This document shows positions 53,226-62,083 of a DNA stretch of 64,000 bases, one piece after another. Where the stretch lies: assembly GCA_019418225.1 (NCBI GenBank), contig DYCF01000017.1, forward strand, positions 35,342 to 99,341, read 5' to 3'. Position numbers and translations under genes: made by a program. Position 1 is the first letter of the stretch. Every line of letters starts with the position of its first letter. The notes below the pieces were generated by a model that worked only from the letters and a program-made list of their open reading frames with translations, searched no databases and was not told the DNA's origin. Source of the DNA: Clostridiales bacterium (GTDB lineage: Bacteria; Bacillota; Clostridia; Lachnospirales; Cellulosilyticaceae).

Positions 53226-53873
53226 TTAAAGTAATTTAATGACTTCATCTAAGGAATTTAAAATATAATCAGCATTTCCTTTCATTTCCTCATCCGGCTG
53301 TACAAGATCGGGTATAAGTACTGTTGTCATACCACCTTTTTTCCCTGCTTCTAGCCCCAATCTAGAATCTTCTAAAACCAAGGTCTTCTCTGGTGTGCCC
53401 CCTAAGCGTCCACAAACCTTTACAAAGATTTCTGGATTTGGCTTAGATTCCATCACTTCATCACCACAAATAATATCATCAAAGCGTTCCTTAATCCCAG
53501 CAAGACTTAAATAACTTAATGCCTTCTCACGCTGACTAGACGTTGCCACAGCCTTTTTAATACCTTTTTGCTCTAAGGCATCTAATAATTCTAGAAGTCC
53601 TTTTTTAATCCCGATACCTTCTTCAGCAATCATTTGATTTGAGCGTTGACGTTTATCTTCTTCAATTTCTTTATAAGGTAACGCTTCTCCTAATAATTGT
53701 TTAAGTACTTTTTCAATATAACGGCTATTTCTTGCTACAATTTGTGTATATACTTCCCAGGTAATTGCATATCCTTTACTTTGGGCTGCTTCTTGCCACG
53801 CCTTATAGTATATACGTTCTGTATCAAACATCAGCCCATCCATATCAAAAATTACAAGTTCTACTTTCGCCAT
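53226..53873 (-). CDS. HAD-family phosphatase/phosphoglucomutase-like
   Basis: 215 residues from the ATG at 53873 (AGGAGAG upstream). Motif I FDMDGLMFDTE, motif II VATSSQREKAL, motif IV LVLEDSRLGLEAGKKG. The alpha-helical cap and overall layout match the beta-phosphoglucomutase/sugar-phosphatase subgroup. Substrate unknown. Confidence 0.9.
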   Translation of the reverse strand: MAKVELVIFDMDGLMFDTERIYYKAWQEAAQSKGYAITWEVYTQIVARNSRYIEKVLKQLLGEALPYKEIEEDKRQRSNQMIAEEGIGIKKGLLELLDALEQKGIKKAVATSSQREKALSYLSLAGIKERFDDIICGDEVMESKPNPEIFVKVCGRLGGTPEKTLVLEDSRLGLEAGKKGGMTTVLIPDLVQPDEEMKGNADYILNSLDEVIKLL

Positions 53874-53988
53874 CTTTCTCTCCTCTTTTGTCACAAATAA
53901 TTCCAATAAAAAGCTATATAGTTGACAGTTTTTATCTGCTAAGCTACTATGAGTATAACATATTTAAGTCATAATCGGAGGCATTATA

Positions 53989-54498
53989 ATGAAAAGAGCA
54001 GATTATATTTCTTGGGATGATTATTTTATGGGGATAGCCCTTTTAGCGGCTAAACGTAGCAAGGATCCAAGTACACAGGTAGGGGCTTGTATTGTAAGTG
54101 GGCAAGACTCAGATAATAGCAATACCATTTTAAGCGTAGGCTACAATGGTTTACCAATTGGTTGCTCTGATGACACCTTTCCTTGGGAACGTGAAGGCGA
54201 ACTCTTAGACACAAAATATCCTTTCGTCGTTCACGCTGAGCTTAATGCCATTTTAAATGCCCGCGGTAAATCTTTATCTGGTGCAAAAATCTATGTGGCA
54301 CTTTTCCCATGTAATGAATGTTGTAAAGCTATTATTCAGTCCGGTATTCGCGAAGTGGTTTACTTATCTGATAAATACAGTGAAACTGACGCCGTGAAAG
54401 CTTCTAAAAAAATGTTTAGTGCTGCTGGGGTAAAACTTACACAACTTAAAACAACTACTAAGCAAATCGTTCTATCTTTTAATGTAGACGATATTTAA
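53989..54498 (+). CDS. Deoxycytidylate deaminase family protein
   Basis: 169 residues. Zinc and catalytic motif HAELNAIL and PCNECCKAII; the N-terminal SWDDYFMGIALLAAKRSKDP is typical of dCMP deaminases and their ComEB-type relatives. It makes dUMP for thymidylate synthesis. CGGAGG precedes the ATG. Confidence 0.93.
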   Translation: MKRADYISWDDYFMGIALLAAKRSKDPSTQVGACIVSGQDSDNSNTILSVGYNGLPIGCSDDTFPWEREGELLDTKYPFVVHAELNAILNARGKSLSGAKIYVALFPCNECCKAIIQSGIREVVYLSDKYSETDAVKASKKMFSAAGVKLTQLKTTTKQIVLSFNVDDI

Positions 54499-54502
54499 AA
54501 AG

Positions 54503-54549
54503 TTTCCCTAGAGTCTGTCTAATAAAGATAGCTTTAGGGAATATTATTT
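54503..54549 (+). terminator. Weak terminator-like hairpin after the dCMP deaminase gene
   Basis: TTCCCTA pairs with TAGGGAA at the base of a 38-nt fold, followed by TATTATTTTA. Confidence 0.45.
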
Positions 54550-54569
54550 TATTTTAAAGGAGGATTTTA

Positions 54570-55769
54570 ATGACTCAACTACTTATAAAGTGTTTTATAA
54601 AAAATCATACAGAAACGAAACTTCCTAGTGTCCGTGAAGCCTATGGACGTTTAGGCAGCCTTGTTGGCATACTTGCCAATATCATTTTATGTATTACCAA
54701 AATCGGTGTTGGCCTTCTCTTTAATAGTGTCGCTATTTTAGCCGATGGTATTAACAATTTATCAGACGCCGGTTCTTCTATCGTTACCTTAGTTGGCTTC
54801 AAACTTTCTAGCAAACCTGCTGATGAAGACCATCCTTTTGGTCATGCCCGTATTGAATATATTTCAGGGCTCATTATTTCGTTTATTATTTTCTTACTTG
54901 GCCTTGAACTTATTAAATCTTCTGTTACTAAAATATTTCATCCAGACCCACTTGTAGTAAGTTTGCCTATGATTTTTGTACTGATTTTCTCAATCTTACT
55001 TAAGATTTGGCTCAGTGCCTTTAACTACAAACTTGGCAGCCTTATTGACTCTACTACTTTAGAAGCAACCGCTGCAGATAGCCGTAATGATGTCATTGCC
55101 ACATCCGCTATTTTAGTTGCCTTTATAATTGCCCATTTCACAGGGCTTCAACTAGATGGCTATATGGGAACTGCCGTTGGTGTATTCATCTTGTACTCTG
55201 GCTACAATATTTTAAAAGAAACCACAAGTCCCCTTCTTGGGCAAGCACCCGATGCTGCTTTTACGCGTGATATCGAAACTAAACTTTTAGGCTATGACGG
55301 AGTCCTTGGCTTTCATGATTTAGTACTTCACAGCTATGGTCCAAATAACTATTTTGCTTCTGTTCATGTAGAAGTTGCTGCTGAAGAAGACCTCTTAAGC
55401 TGCCATGATAAACTAGATCTTATTGAACGTGACTTCAAGAAAAATTTTAATGTTAACTTAGTCATTCACCCAGACCCAGTCGTTACTTCAGATCCAGCAA
55501 CAGTTGCCCTACGCCACAAAGTGACCGATCTTGTTCAAACGATTCATCCACAGCTTTCACTTCATGACTTCCGTGTTGTACTAGGAACGACGCATACTAA
55601 CCTTGTCTTCGATGTGGCAGTACCGCCTAGCTACAAAACCTCACCTAAAGACTTAGCCGCTAAAATTGATGACCTTGTTAAAACTATTGATGAGACCTAC
55701 TATACAGTCATCACCATTGACATGAACTATACCTCAACCTCCATCTCTTCTGACCAATCCACCACCTAA
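54570..55769 (+). CDS. Cation diffusion facilitator (Zn/Mn/Fe efflux)
   Basis: 399 residues. Six-helix CDF domain with metal sites in ADGINNLSDAGSS and DHPFGHARIEYISG and in ADSRNDVIATSAI. The C-terminal cytoplasmic domain begins near residue 210 and is about 80-90 residues longer than in minimal CDF proteins, apparently with a second small alpha/beta module (HDFRVVLGTTHTNLVFDVAV). Exports divalent metal by proton exchange. Confidence 0.93.
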   Translation: MTQLLIKCFIKNHTETKLPSVREAYGRLGSLVGILANIILCITKIGVGLLFNSVAILADGINNLSDAGSSIVTLVGFKLSSKPADEDHPFGHARIEYISGLIISFIIFLLGLELIKSSVTKIFHPDPLVVSLPMIFVLIFSILLKIWLSAFNYKLGSLIDSTTLEATAADSRNDVIATSAILVAFIIAHFTGLQLDGYMGTAVGVFILYSGYNILKETTSPLLGQAPDAAFTRDIETKLLGYDGVLGFHDLVLHSYGPNNYFASVHVEVAAEEDLLSCHDKLDLIERDFKKNFNVNLVIHPDPVVTSDPATVALRHKVTDLVQTIHPQLSLHDFRVVLGTTHTNLVFDVAVPPSYKTSPKDLAAKIDDLVKTIDETYYTVITIDMNYTSTSISSDQSTT

Positions 55770-55770
55770 A

Positions 55771-55795
55771 AAAAGACTGCTTAGCAGTCTTTTTC
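55771..55795 (+). terminator. CDF gene terminator
   Basis: A 9-bp stem AAAAGACTG / CAGTCTTTT with loop CTTAG, then TTTCATTT, directly after the stop codon. Confidence 0.8.
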
Positions 55796-55804
55796 ATTTA
55801 CTTA

Positions 55805-55890
55805 CATTTCATTATTCTGTCTTGCATTTCATTATTCTTCCTTGCTTTTCATTGTTCTGTCTTGCTTTTCATTATTGCTTTCTTACTTTT
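55805..55890. repeat. Degenerate tandem 20-bp repeat
   Basis: Four units of 20-21 bp of the type CATTTCATTATTCTGTCTTG at 55805, 55825, 55845 and 55865, plus a partial fifth. It fills the gap between the CDF terminator and the oleate hydratase stop codon. Confidence 0.8.
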
Positions 55891-55900
55891 CACTGCGTGT

Positions 55901-57622
55901 CTAGCTATATGCCTTTTTTAATGCTGCTTTCAATACCTTTGCATCCTTCTTATAAGGTGTTACTGGGCAAATCTCTTTATCTGTCACATTAAATAATTTA
56001 TAAACTGCCATTCTAGCTGCTCTTACTGAATATTCTTCTGTAAATACCATATCCTCTTTAATCTCTACAAATTGGCTAATCATTGCAAAGTTAGTAGAGC
56101 CTTTTGGTACCACTTGTGGCCTATCACTCATCTTATGTGGTTGGAACTGTGCATCAATATATGGCATCATGCAAGGAATGACATTGATCACATCTTTCAT
56201 AATCTCATCTTCTTGCGCTAAGAGATGTAGGTGGTATAAAAGTTCTGTGAGTATTTCCCTTCCTGTACATTCACGCATTGGTTTCTTCACATAATCACCT
56301 ATGCGGTCTGTATATAAACCATAGCCCCAAAAGATTGTCGTATCCATAGGTTGATTTTTAAAATGAGGCTGTGCAGCTACAACAATGCTCATAAGCCAAC
56401 TTGAATCCTTAAAGGTCATAAGGGCACCACTACCTGGAATATTGCCAGAAAATCTTTCAATAAGCTTTAAAAGCTTATTTCCTTTTGATGTAACTGTGAA
56501 GCTTTCCCAGTTAGTTTCTTCTGGATGGTTAAAGAATGGCTCAGGATTTCCAAGTCCTGACTTCTTCTTAGCCACCTTTTCCCATAACTTTCCTGACATT
56601 GGTTCACTAATATCATACTCAGGTGCTGTATTTAAATCACCTAAAGTTGCATTATCTGTCATACAGCCATTTGTCATAATACATACATCACCAGATTTAA
56701 GCGCAATGATATGCTCGCCCTCTTCATTTTCCATATGAATAGCTGTGGCTGTAATTTGACTGCCTGGCTTAAACTCAATATCTGTAACTTTTGCATTAAT
56801 TGTAAAATCTACACCTTGTTTTTCTAAATAGGCCTTAAGTGGTAAAATCACGGATTCATATTGATTATAAGGTGTACGTGTGACCCCCTCTAACGTTTCA
56901 ATACGTGAAAATTCAAAAATCATACGTTCCATATAACGTTTGAATTCAAATAAGCTTGACCATTTTTGGAAAGCAAATGTTGTTTGCCACATATACCAAA
57001 AGTTTGTTTCAAAGAAATGTGGGGTATGATTAAACCAATCTTCAATGGTTAAATCATCTAACTTCTCTTCAGGTGTTACTAAAAGCTTACCTAATGCCAT
57101 GCGATCTTTCATATTAAATCCCATACTGCTTACATCTAATATTTCACCATTTTTATCTACAAGTCTAGCTTGTGCATGTGTTGGATGTAAATGGTCAAAG
57201 TTTAGAATTTCTTCTGTCACACTTTTGCCTGGTACTTCTAAGGAAGGAATGGTGCTAAAAAGCTCCCAGAAATTTTCATAAGTTTCTTCATTAAGCATAC
57301 GCCCACCACGACATACAAAACCATTTTTAGGGTCACCGGCACCATCATTGCTGCCGCCTAATATTTTCAGCCCTTCTATGATATGAATATTTTCACCTTT
57401 AAAATTGTAGTCTCTTATGAGATATGCAGCACCTGCTAAAGAAGCAAGTCCGCCACCCACGAAATAAACTTGGCGTTCTCTATATTTATTATAAGGCAAT
57501 GCCCTTCTTTTTTTCTTTTGTTTCTTTACTGCTTTTATACTTAAGGCAATCGTCGCAACTCCAGCTACTGCGCCTAATACAAGCACTGTACTTAATGTAC
57601 TTTTTTCTATTCTTGGTCTCAT
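55901..57622 (-). CDS. ohyA: Oleate hydratase (myosin-cross-reactive-antigen family) with N-terminal membrane segment
   Basis: 573 residues. An FAD-binding Rossmann start (YFVGGGLASLAGAAYLI, ribose Glu in HIIEGLKILGG), then GGRMLNEETYENFW with the catalytic Glu region and MWQTTFAFQKWSSL, follow the oleate hydratase pattern closely. It adds water to the cis-9 double bond of unsaturated fatty acids. Unusually the first 30 residues form a hydrophobic helix (TLSTVLVLGAVAGVATIALS) flanked by KAVKKQKKKRR, suggesting membrane anchoring. Confidence 0.93.
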   Translation of the reverse strand: MRPRIEKSTLSTVLVLGAVAGVATIALSIKAVKKQKKKRRALPYNKYRERQVYFVGGGLASLAGAAYLIRDYNFKGENIHIIEGLKILGGSNDGAGDPKNGFVCRGGRMLNEETYENFWELFSTIPSLEVPGKSVTEEILNFDHLHPTHAQARLVDKNGEILDVSSMGFNMKDRMALGKLLVTPEEKLDDLTIEDWFNHTPHFFETNFWYMWQTTFAFQKWSSLFEFKRYMERMIFEFSRIETLEGVTRTPYNQYESVILPLKAYLEKQGVDFTINAKVTDIEFKPGSQITATAIHMENEEGEHIIALKSGDVCIMTNGCMTDNATLGDLNTAPEYDISEPMSGKLWEKVAKKKSGLGNPEPFFNHPEETNWESFTVTSKGNKLLKLIERFSGNIPGSGALMTFKDSSWLMSIVVAAQPHFKNQPMDTTIFWGYGLYTDRIGDYVKKPMRECTGREILTELLYHLHLLAQEDEIMKDVINVIPCMMPYIDAQFQPHKMSDRPQVVPKGSTNFAMISQFVEIKEDMVFTEEYSVRAARMAVYKLFNVTDKEICPVTPYKKDAKVLKAALKKAYS

Positions 57623-57696
57623 TTTTACCCACCTTCCTTTACTTACAACTTACTGTGTGTAAATTATTACACATATATTTAATCTCAGTATACGGC

Positions 57697-57735
57697 AAAA
57701 TAGGATGATTGTAATTATACAATCATCCTATTTTA
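57697..57735 (-). terminator. GH36 terminator
   Basis: A perfect 17-bp stem AAAATAGGATGATTGTA / TACAATCATCCTATTTT with a 4-nt loop, 21 nt beyond the GH36 stop on the minus strand. Confidence 0.9.
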
Positions 57736-57755
57736 CTTAGAATATAGATTAACTT

Positions 57756-59948
57756 TTAGTGTACTTTCACTAAATGAATTAATACACTTGTATAATCACC
57801 ATAAATACCCTTTACTAATAACCCAGCATGCATCAAAGTATCCCCACTATAAATTTGTCCCGTTGCCTCATCTTTATACTGGAAGTTACTTTCTAAACCT
57901 TTTAAGCAAAGGCGTGTACTATGACGATTAGGTCTTGCTAAAACTTGTACAAAAGTGATAAGTACTTCTCCCTTATCCTTTGCGACCACTGACCAAGCAT
58001 CTTCGTAGTGATTGTCCGTATAACTTTTTAATCTATAATAATCTCCTTGACGTACAAGGTCATTATACTTATGATATAAAGCTACTTGTTCTGGAATTTG
58101 ATGACGTTCTTCTTCGCTAATACGTGTAATATCTAACTCATACCCAAAAGTACCTGCAAGTGCCACATGGCCTCTTGTCTTAAAAGGTGTAGTTCGGCCT
58201 ACTGTATGATTGGGGCAATCGCTTACATGGGCGCCCATACTTGATAACGGATATACCATTGCTGTACCTTGCTGAATTTGAAGGCGTTCAATAGCATCTG
58301 TATCATCAGAGCACCAAATTTGAGGACTATAGTAAAGCATACCTGGATCAAAACGTGCCCCACCTCCAGAACAGCCTTCTAATAAAAGATCTGGGAAATC
58401 TGTTGTAAGACGTTCTAACAGTTCATAAACAGCTAACATATAGCGATGGAAAATCTCACCTTTTCGCTCAGCTGGTAAATTTAAACTGCCTACATCTGTA
58501 AGTGGTCTATTCATATCCCATTTCACATAAGCAATATTGGCACTCTCTAATATTTTCTTTAAACAGTTGTATACATAATCCACAACTTCACTGCGCGTCA
58601 AATCAAGAACATATTGATTACGTGCAAGTCCAGCCTGCCTGCCTTCTACTTGCAATGCCCAATCTGGATGCAGCTCATAAAGCTTAGAATCTGGTGAAAT
58701 CATCTCTGGTTCAAACCATATACCAAACTTAAGGCCACGCTTATTCACCTCATCTACAAGATACTTAAGGCCACCTTGGATTTTTTCTTCATTGACAAAC
58801 CAATCTCCAAGAGAAGAGTTATCATCATTGCGGTGTCCAAACCAGCCGTCATCCATTACAAGCATCTCAATGCCTACTTTAGCCGCTTCATCTGCAATGG
58901 CTAAAAGTTTATCTGTATTAAAATCAAAATAAGTAGCTTCCCAATTATTAATTAAAATTGGACGTTTAAGGTCTTTATAGGGGCTACGTATTAAATGATT
59001 GCGGTATACATCATGGAAGGTTCTTGTCATCTTGCCAATGCCTTCATCTGAATAAACCATGACCACCTCTGGTGCCACAAATTCTGCACCACTTTGAAGT
59101 TCCCATCTAAAATGCCATGGATTAATTCCCATTACAAAACGCGTTGTATCAAATTGGCTGCCTTCAGCCTGTGCTATAAAGTTACCTGAGTACACAAGAC
59201 TAAAGCCATAGGCTTCCCCTAAGTCTTCTGTTGTTTCGGGTTTTACAAGTGCCATAAATGGATGATTTTGATGACCAGATTCTCCTCTTGTGGAAGCTAC
59301 TGAATGCTTGCCATAACCTACCTTCTCCCTTTGAATATGTCTTTCTCTTGCCCAAGAGCCATGCAATGTGATCATCTCAAAATCAATATTATCAAAGTCA
59401 ATGCTACAAGACATTACCTTATCCAAATAAAGTGTTTCTTCCCCTTCATTGTAAACCCGCACACTTCTTGTAATCGCATCTAGCTTTTCAAATACACTAT
59501 ACACTAAAACTACTTTTAAGTTTAGGACCTTATCCCTACAAGTAATTTCTAGGGTTTCACAAGTTGCTTCTTCTCCAAATGTAGCTGGCAGTCCTTTAAG
59601 CTTAGGTTTACCTTTGTAAATTGTGTGAGATTCATATGTAAAGCGGCATACCTTATTTCCCTTTGCATCAGTTATTTCTATTGATGGCTCTCTAAAGTCA
59701 CCTACACCACTGCCACTATATTCTGTAGGAAATGAATCATAAAAAGATAAACGGTCCCTATTATTTGTAGCGGGTGTAAAAGGTGGTTCTTCTGTTCGCA
59801 TAAGATAACTAGCACTCCGATCGCTAATCTTCTTACCAAAGTATACATGTCCTAAAAACTTTTCTTCATCCACTAGCCCTATCATATAGGTTGTATTATT
59901 TGCATCTAATTTAAACGTTTGTTCTTTCTCAAAAAATTGGATTCCCAT
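57756..59948 (-). CDS. Alpha-galactosidase (GH36)
   Basis: 730 residues, normal for GH36 tetrameric alpha-galactosidases. N-terminal beta-supersandwich, then the barrel: nucleophile Asp478 (YVKWDMNRPL), acid/base in WCSDDTDAIE (Asp548/549), plus LLEGCSGGGARFDPG. No signal peptide; cytosolic. It removes alpha-1,6-galactose from melibiose, raffinose or galactomannan fragments. The start codon is preceded by AGGGGAG. A foldase gene lies just upstream with a 28-nt gap, so cotranscription is possible though the functions differ. Confidence 0.95.
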   Translation of the reverse strand: MGIQFFEKEQTFKLDANNTTYMIGLVDEEKFLGHVYFGKKISDRSASYLMRTEEPPFTPATNNRDRLSFYDSFPTEYSGSGVGDFREPSIEITDAKGNKVCRFTYESHTIYKGKPKLKGLPATFGEEATCETLEITCRDKVLNLKVVLVYSVFEKLDAITRSVRVYNEGEETLYLDKVMSCSIDFDNIDFEMITLHGSWARERHIQREKVGYGKHSVASTRGESGHQNHPFMALVKPETTEDLGEAYGFSLVYSGNFIAQAEGSQFDTTRFVMGINPWHFRWELQSGAEFVAPEVVMVYSDEGIGKMTRTFHDVYRNHLIRSPYKDLKRPILINNWEATYFDFNTDKLLAIADEAAKVGIEMLVMDDGWFGHRNDDNSSLGDWFVNEEKIQGGLKYLVDEVNKRGLKFGIWFEPEMISPDSKLYELHPDWALQVEGRQAGLARNQYVLDLTRSEVVDYVYNCLKKILESANIAYVKWDMNRPLTDVGSLNLPAERKGEIFHRYMLAVYELLERLTTDFPDLLLEGCSGGGARFDPGMLYYSPQIWCSDDTDAIERLQIQQGTAMVYPLSSMGAHVSDCPNHTVGRTTPFKTRGHVALAGTFGYELDITRISEEERHQIPEQVALYHKYNDLVRQGDYYRLKSYTDNHYEDAWSVVAKDKGEVLITFVQVLARPNRHSTRLCLKGLESNFQYKDEATGQIYSGDTLMHAGLLVKGIYGDYTSVLIHLVKVH

Positions 59949-59976
59949 TATTGTACGCTCCCCTTATTCATTACAA

Positions 59977-61311
59977 TTAAAGCTTACTAATTAATGCATC
60001 ATATTTCTCAACTGTCATCTCTTTTTCCCACGCTTCAATTTGACTATAAATCGTTGATGTGGTCTTTTCAGAAATAACAGCTGCTTTGATTTCTTCTTTT
60101 ACATCTTCTAAAGGTGTTGTATAAACCTCTTTATGAACATTATCAACTTTAATTAAATGCCAACCAAATTGTGTCTCAACAGGTTCTGAAACTTGTCCTT
60201 CTTCTAATGTTTTTGCTCCATTTAAAAAGTCTTGATCATAACTTCTTGATTCATAAGGGATATAACCTAGTGCGCCGCCATAATTCTTCGTACCATCTGT
60301 GCCATATTTTTTAGCTAAGTCTGCAAAGCTTGTCCCCTTGTCATACTCTGCTTTAACGGCTTCTGCTTCTTCTTTCGTTGTGACTAAAATATGATACATA
60401 TTTGCGCCAGGGGCATTAACATAATCTGTACTATGTGATTCATAATAGGCTTTAATTTCTGCATCTGTGGCTGTTACTTTTTTGCTAATCTCATTAATGA
60501 CATTCGTGATTGTCATGCTATCACTAATCTGGCTTTTATAAGCTTCTTCTGTTAATCCTGCATTTGCTAAAGCTTCTTTAAAATCAGCTTCACTTTCATA
60601 GCTTGCCTTAGTCTCATTAAGCTGTGCATTAACTTCAGCTGCTGTTGGCTGTAACTTCATTTCTTTTCCTTTAATGAGTGCTACTTTATTTTTAATAATA
60701 TAATCTACAATTTCTGCTTTGCGTTCTTTGATATAGGCTTTAGCTTCATCTGTTTCAAAATAGCTTGCATCATATTGATATTGATACTGCATCATGGCAA
60801 TCTCATAGTTAATCTGTGCGATGACTTCCCTTGCAGTAACCACTTCATCATTCACTTTAGCAACTACTGTATTTCCTGGTAATTCATTAGATATCGCCAC
60901 TGTACTTTCTTCTGCTATCCATTTGACTTCTACACCTAAAACTTCACTAATATATTTAACAGGTACAAATACACGCCCATCTTTCATAACTGGCTTCGTA
61001 TCCATCGTTGTTTTTACACCATTTACAATCATTTGAGCTTGTCCTACTGTAAGCACAACCTCTTGACTTGATGCTGTAACAGTCACTGTTTGTGCCTTAC
61101 TATCCCATTTCACCTGTGCGCCAAGTTTTTCACTGATAAAGCGAAGGGGTACAAGTGTACGATTATTGCGATCTACAAAAGGACCCGCTTCATCAAAGCT
61201 AACTTGCTCATTGTTTATTGTCACCTTAACTTGACTTTGTGCTAACGTGCTAATGGATGAACTCATCATCATCATCCCTAAAATAAGTGCAAACATCTTT
61301 TTTGATTTCAT
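59977..61311 (-). CDS. Secreted parvulin foldase with N-terminal stalk (copper-amine-oxidase-like) domain
   Basis: 444 residues. Signal peptide about 1-25. Two stalk-type repeats (about 26-145; RTLVPLRFISEKLGAQVKWD and RVFVPVKYISEVLGVEVKW). A SurA_N/PrsA-like helical chaperone domain (about 150-295) and a PpiC parvulin domain (about 300-395) with YHILVTTKEEA, FADLAKKYGTDGTKNYGGAL and TQFGWHLIKVD. Likely assists folding of exported proteins, including glycoside hydrolases. No lipobox is seen, unlike PrsA, so the stalk repeats may provide wall association. Confidence 0.9.
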   Translation of the reverse strand: MKSKKMFALILGMMMMSSSISTLAQSQVKVTINNEQVSFDEAGPFVDRNNRTLVPLRFISEKLGAQVKWDSKAQTVTVTASSQEVVLTVGQAQMIVNGVKTTMDTKPVMKDGRVFVPVKYISEVLGVEVKWIAEESTVAISNELPGNTVVAKVNDEVVTAREVIAQINYEIAMMQYQYQYDASYFETDEAKAYIKERKAEIVDYIIKNKVALIKGKEMKLQPTAAEVNAQLNETKASYESEADFKEALANAGLTEEAYKSQISDSMTITNVINEISKKVTATDAEIKAYYESHSTDYVNAPGANMYHILVTTKEEAEAVKAEYDKGTSFADLAKKYGTDGTKNYGGALGYIPYESRSYDQDFLNGAKTLEEGQVSEPVETQFGWHLIKVDNVHKEVYTTPLEDVKEEIKAAVISEKTTSTIYSQIEAWEKEMTVEKYDALISKL

Positions 61312-61514
61312 TTACTTCTCTCCTTTTCCTGGAATGAAATTTTTAATCCTACTTTATGCGTCGTAACCCCCTGGTACCTAGAAGATTTATGTACTCTTCA
61401 AGATACTTCATTATATCATAATAGTCTATATTTTTTATAAATTTTATATTATTATATTTATTTTTTATCACTTGACTTTACCATTAATTATTTGTTATAT
61501 TTACGACATAGCTT
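61312..61514. other. Divergent intergenic region, left part
   Basis: Holds the foldase ribosome binding site and promoter area on the minus strand and, at 61472, a TTGACT that may serve as -35 for the gntR gene. Confidence 0.4.
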
Positions 61515-61539
61515 TTTGTTATATGTGTTATATAACAAA
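61515..61539 (+). promoter_or_regulatory. Putative GntR operator
   Basis: A perfect 10-bp inverted repeat TTTGTTATAT / ATATAACAAA with spacer GTGTT, and an extra half-site TTTGTTATAT at 61491-61500. The GntR product encoded downstream is the likely ligand; repeat copy D lies between operator and gene. Confidence 0.65.
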
Positions 61540-61555
61540 TATAATCATCATAACA

Positions 61556-61669
61556 TATAGAGAAACCAACTAAAAACTTGAAATATACATGTACATAAAT
61601 TGGTTTCTCCCAATGATTTCACATGGCTAAAGACTATGAATAACTACGATTTATAAATGTGAAATCTAT
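61556..61669 (+). repeat. Dispersed 114-nt double stem-loop repeat, copy D
   Basis: It starts TATAGAGAAACCAAC and ends ATGTGAAATCTAT. It lies inside the gntR leader, 16 nt after the operator palindrome and 31 nt before the ATG. Confidence 0.88.
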
Positions 61670-61699
61670 ATTGTACTATTATTTAAAAGGAGTGAATAC

Positions 61700-62080
61700 A
61701 TGCAAATCGAAGTTGACTTTGCCAGTGATAAAGCCATTTATACTCAGCTTTATGAAGGCATCCTATTATCCATTGCTAAAGGAGAACTTAAGGTAGGCGA
61801 TGCCTTACCTGCTGTACGTGCCCTAGCTGAAGAAATCGGTATTAACCTACATACAGTTAATAAAGCTTATGGTCTCTTAAAAGATGACGGTTATGTGACC
61901 ATGGACCGCAGAAAAGGTACGATTATCAATGCCCTACCAGTTGCCTCAAATACCTCTCAGCTTTCAGCCTTACAAAATGAACTAGAGCTCTTAGCTGCCA
62001 AAGGGCATCTTATGGGACTCTCAGAAGATGATTTTATAAACCAGTGCAAAAACTATTTCACACAATTTAAGGGGGTTTAA
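61700..62080 (+). CDS. GntR-family regulator, YtrA subgroup
   Basis: 126 residues: an N-terminal winged helix (AIYTQLYEGILLSIAKGELK, ALAEEIGINLHTVNKAYGLL) and a short C-terminal helical tail of about 50 residues, as in YtrA-type GntR proteins that control adjacent membrane or ABC genes. AAAAGGAG precedes the start. Three bases separate it from the next gene, so they form one operon. Confidence 0.92.
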   Translation: MQIEVDFASDKAIYTQLYEGILLSIAKGELKVGDALPAVRALAEEIGINLHTVNKAYGLLKDDGYVTMDRRKGTIINALPVASNTSQLSALQNELELLAAKGHLMGLSEDDFINQCKNYFTQFKGV

Positions 62081-62083
62081 CCT

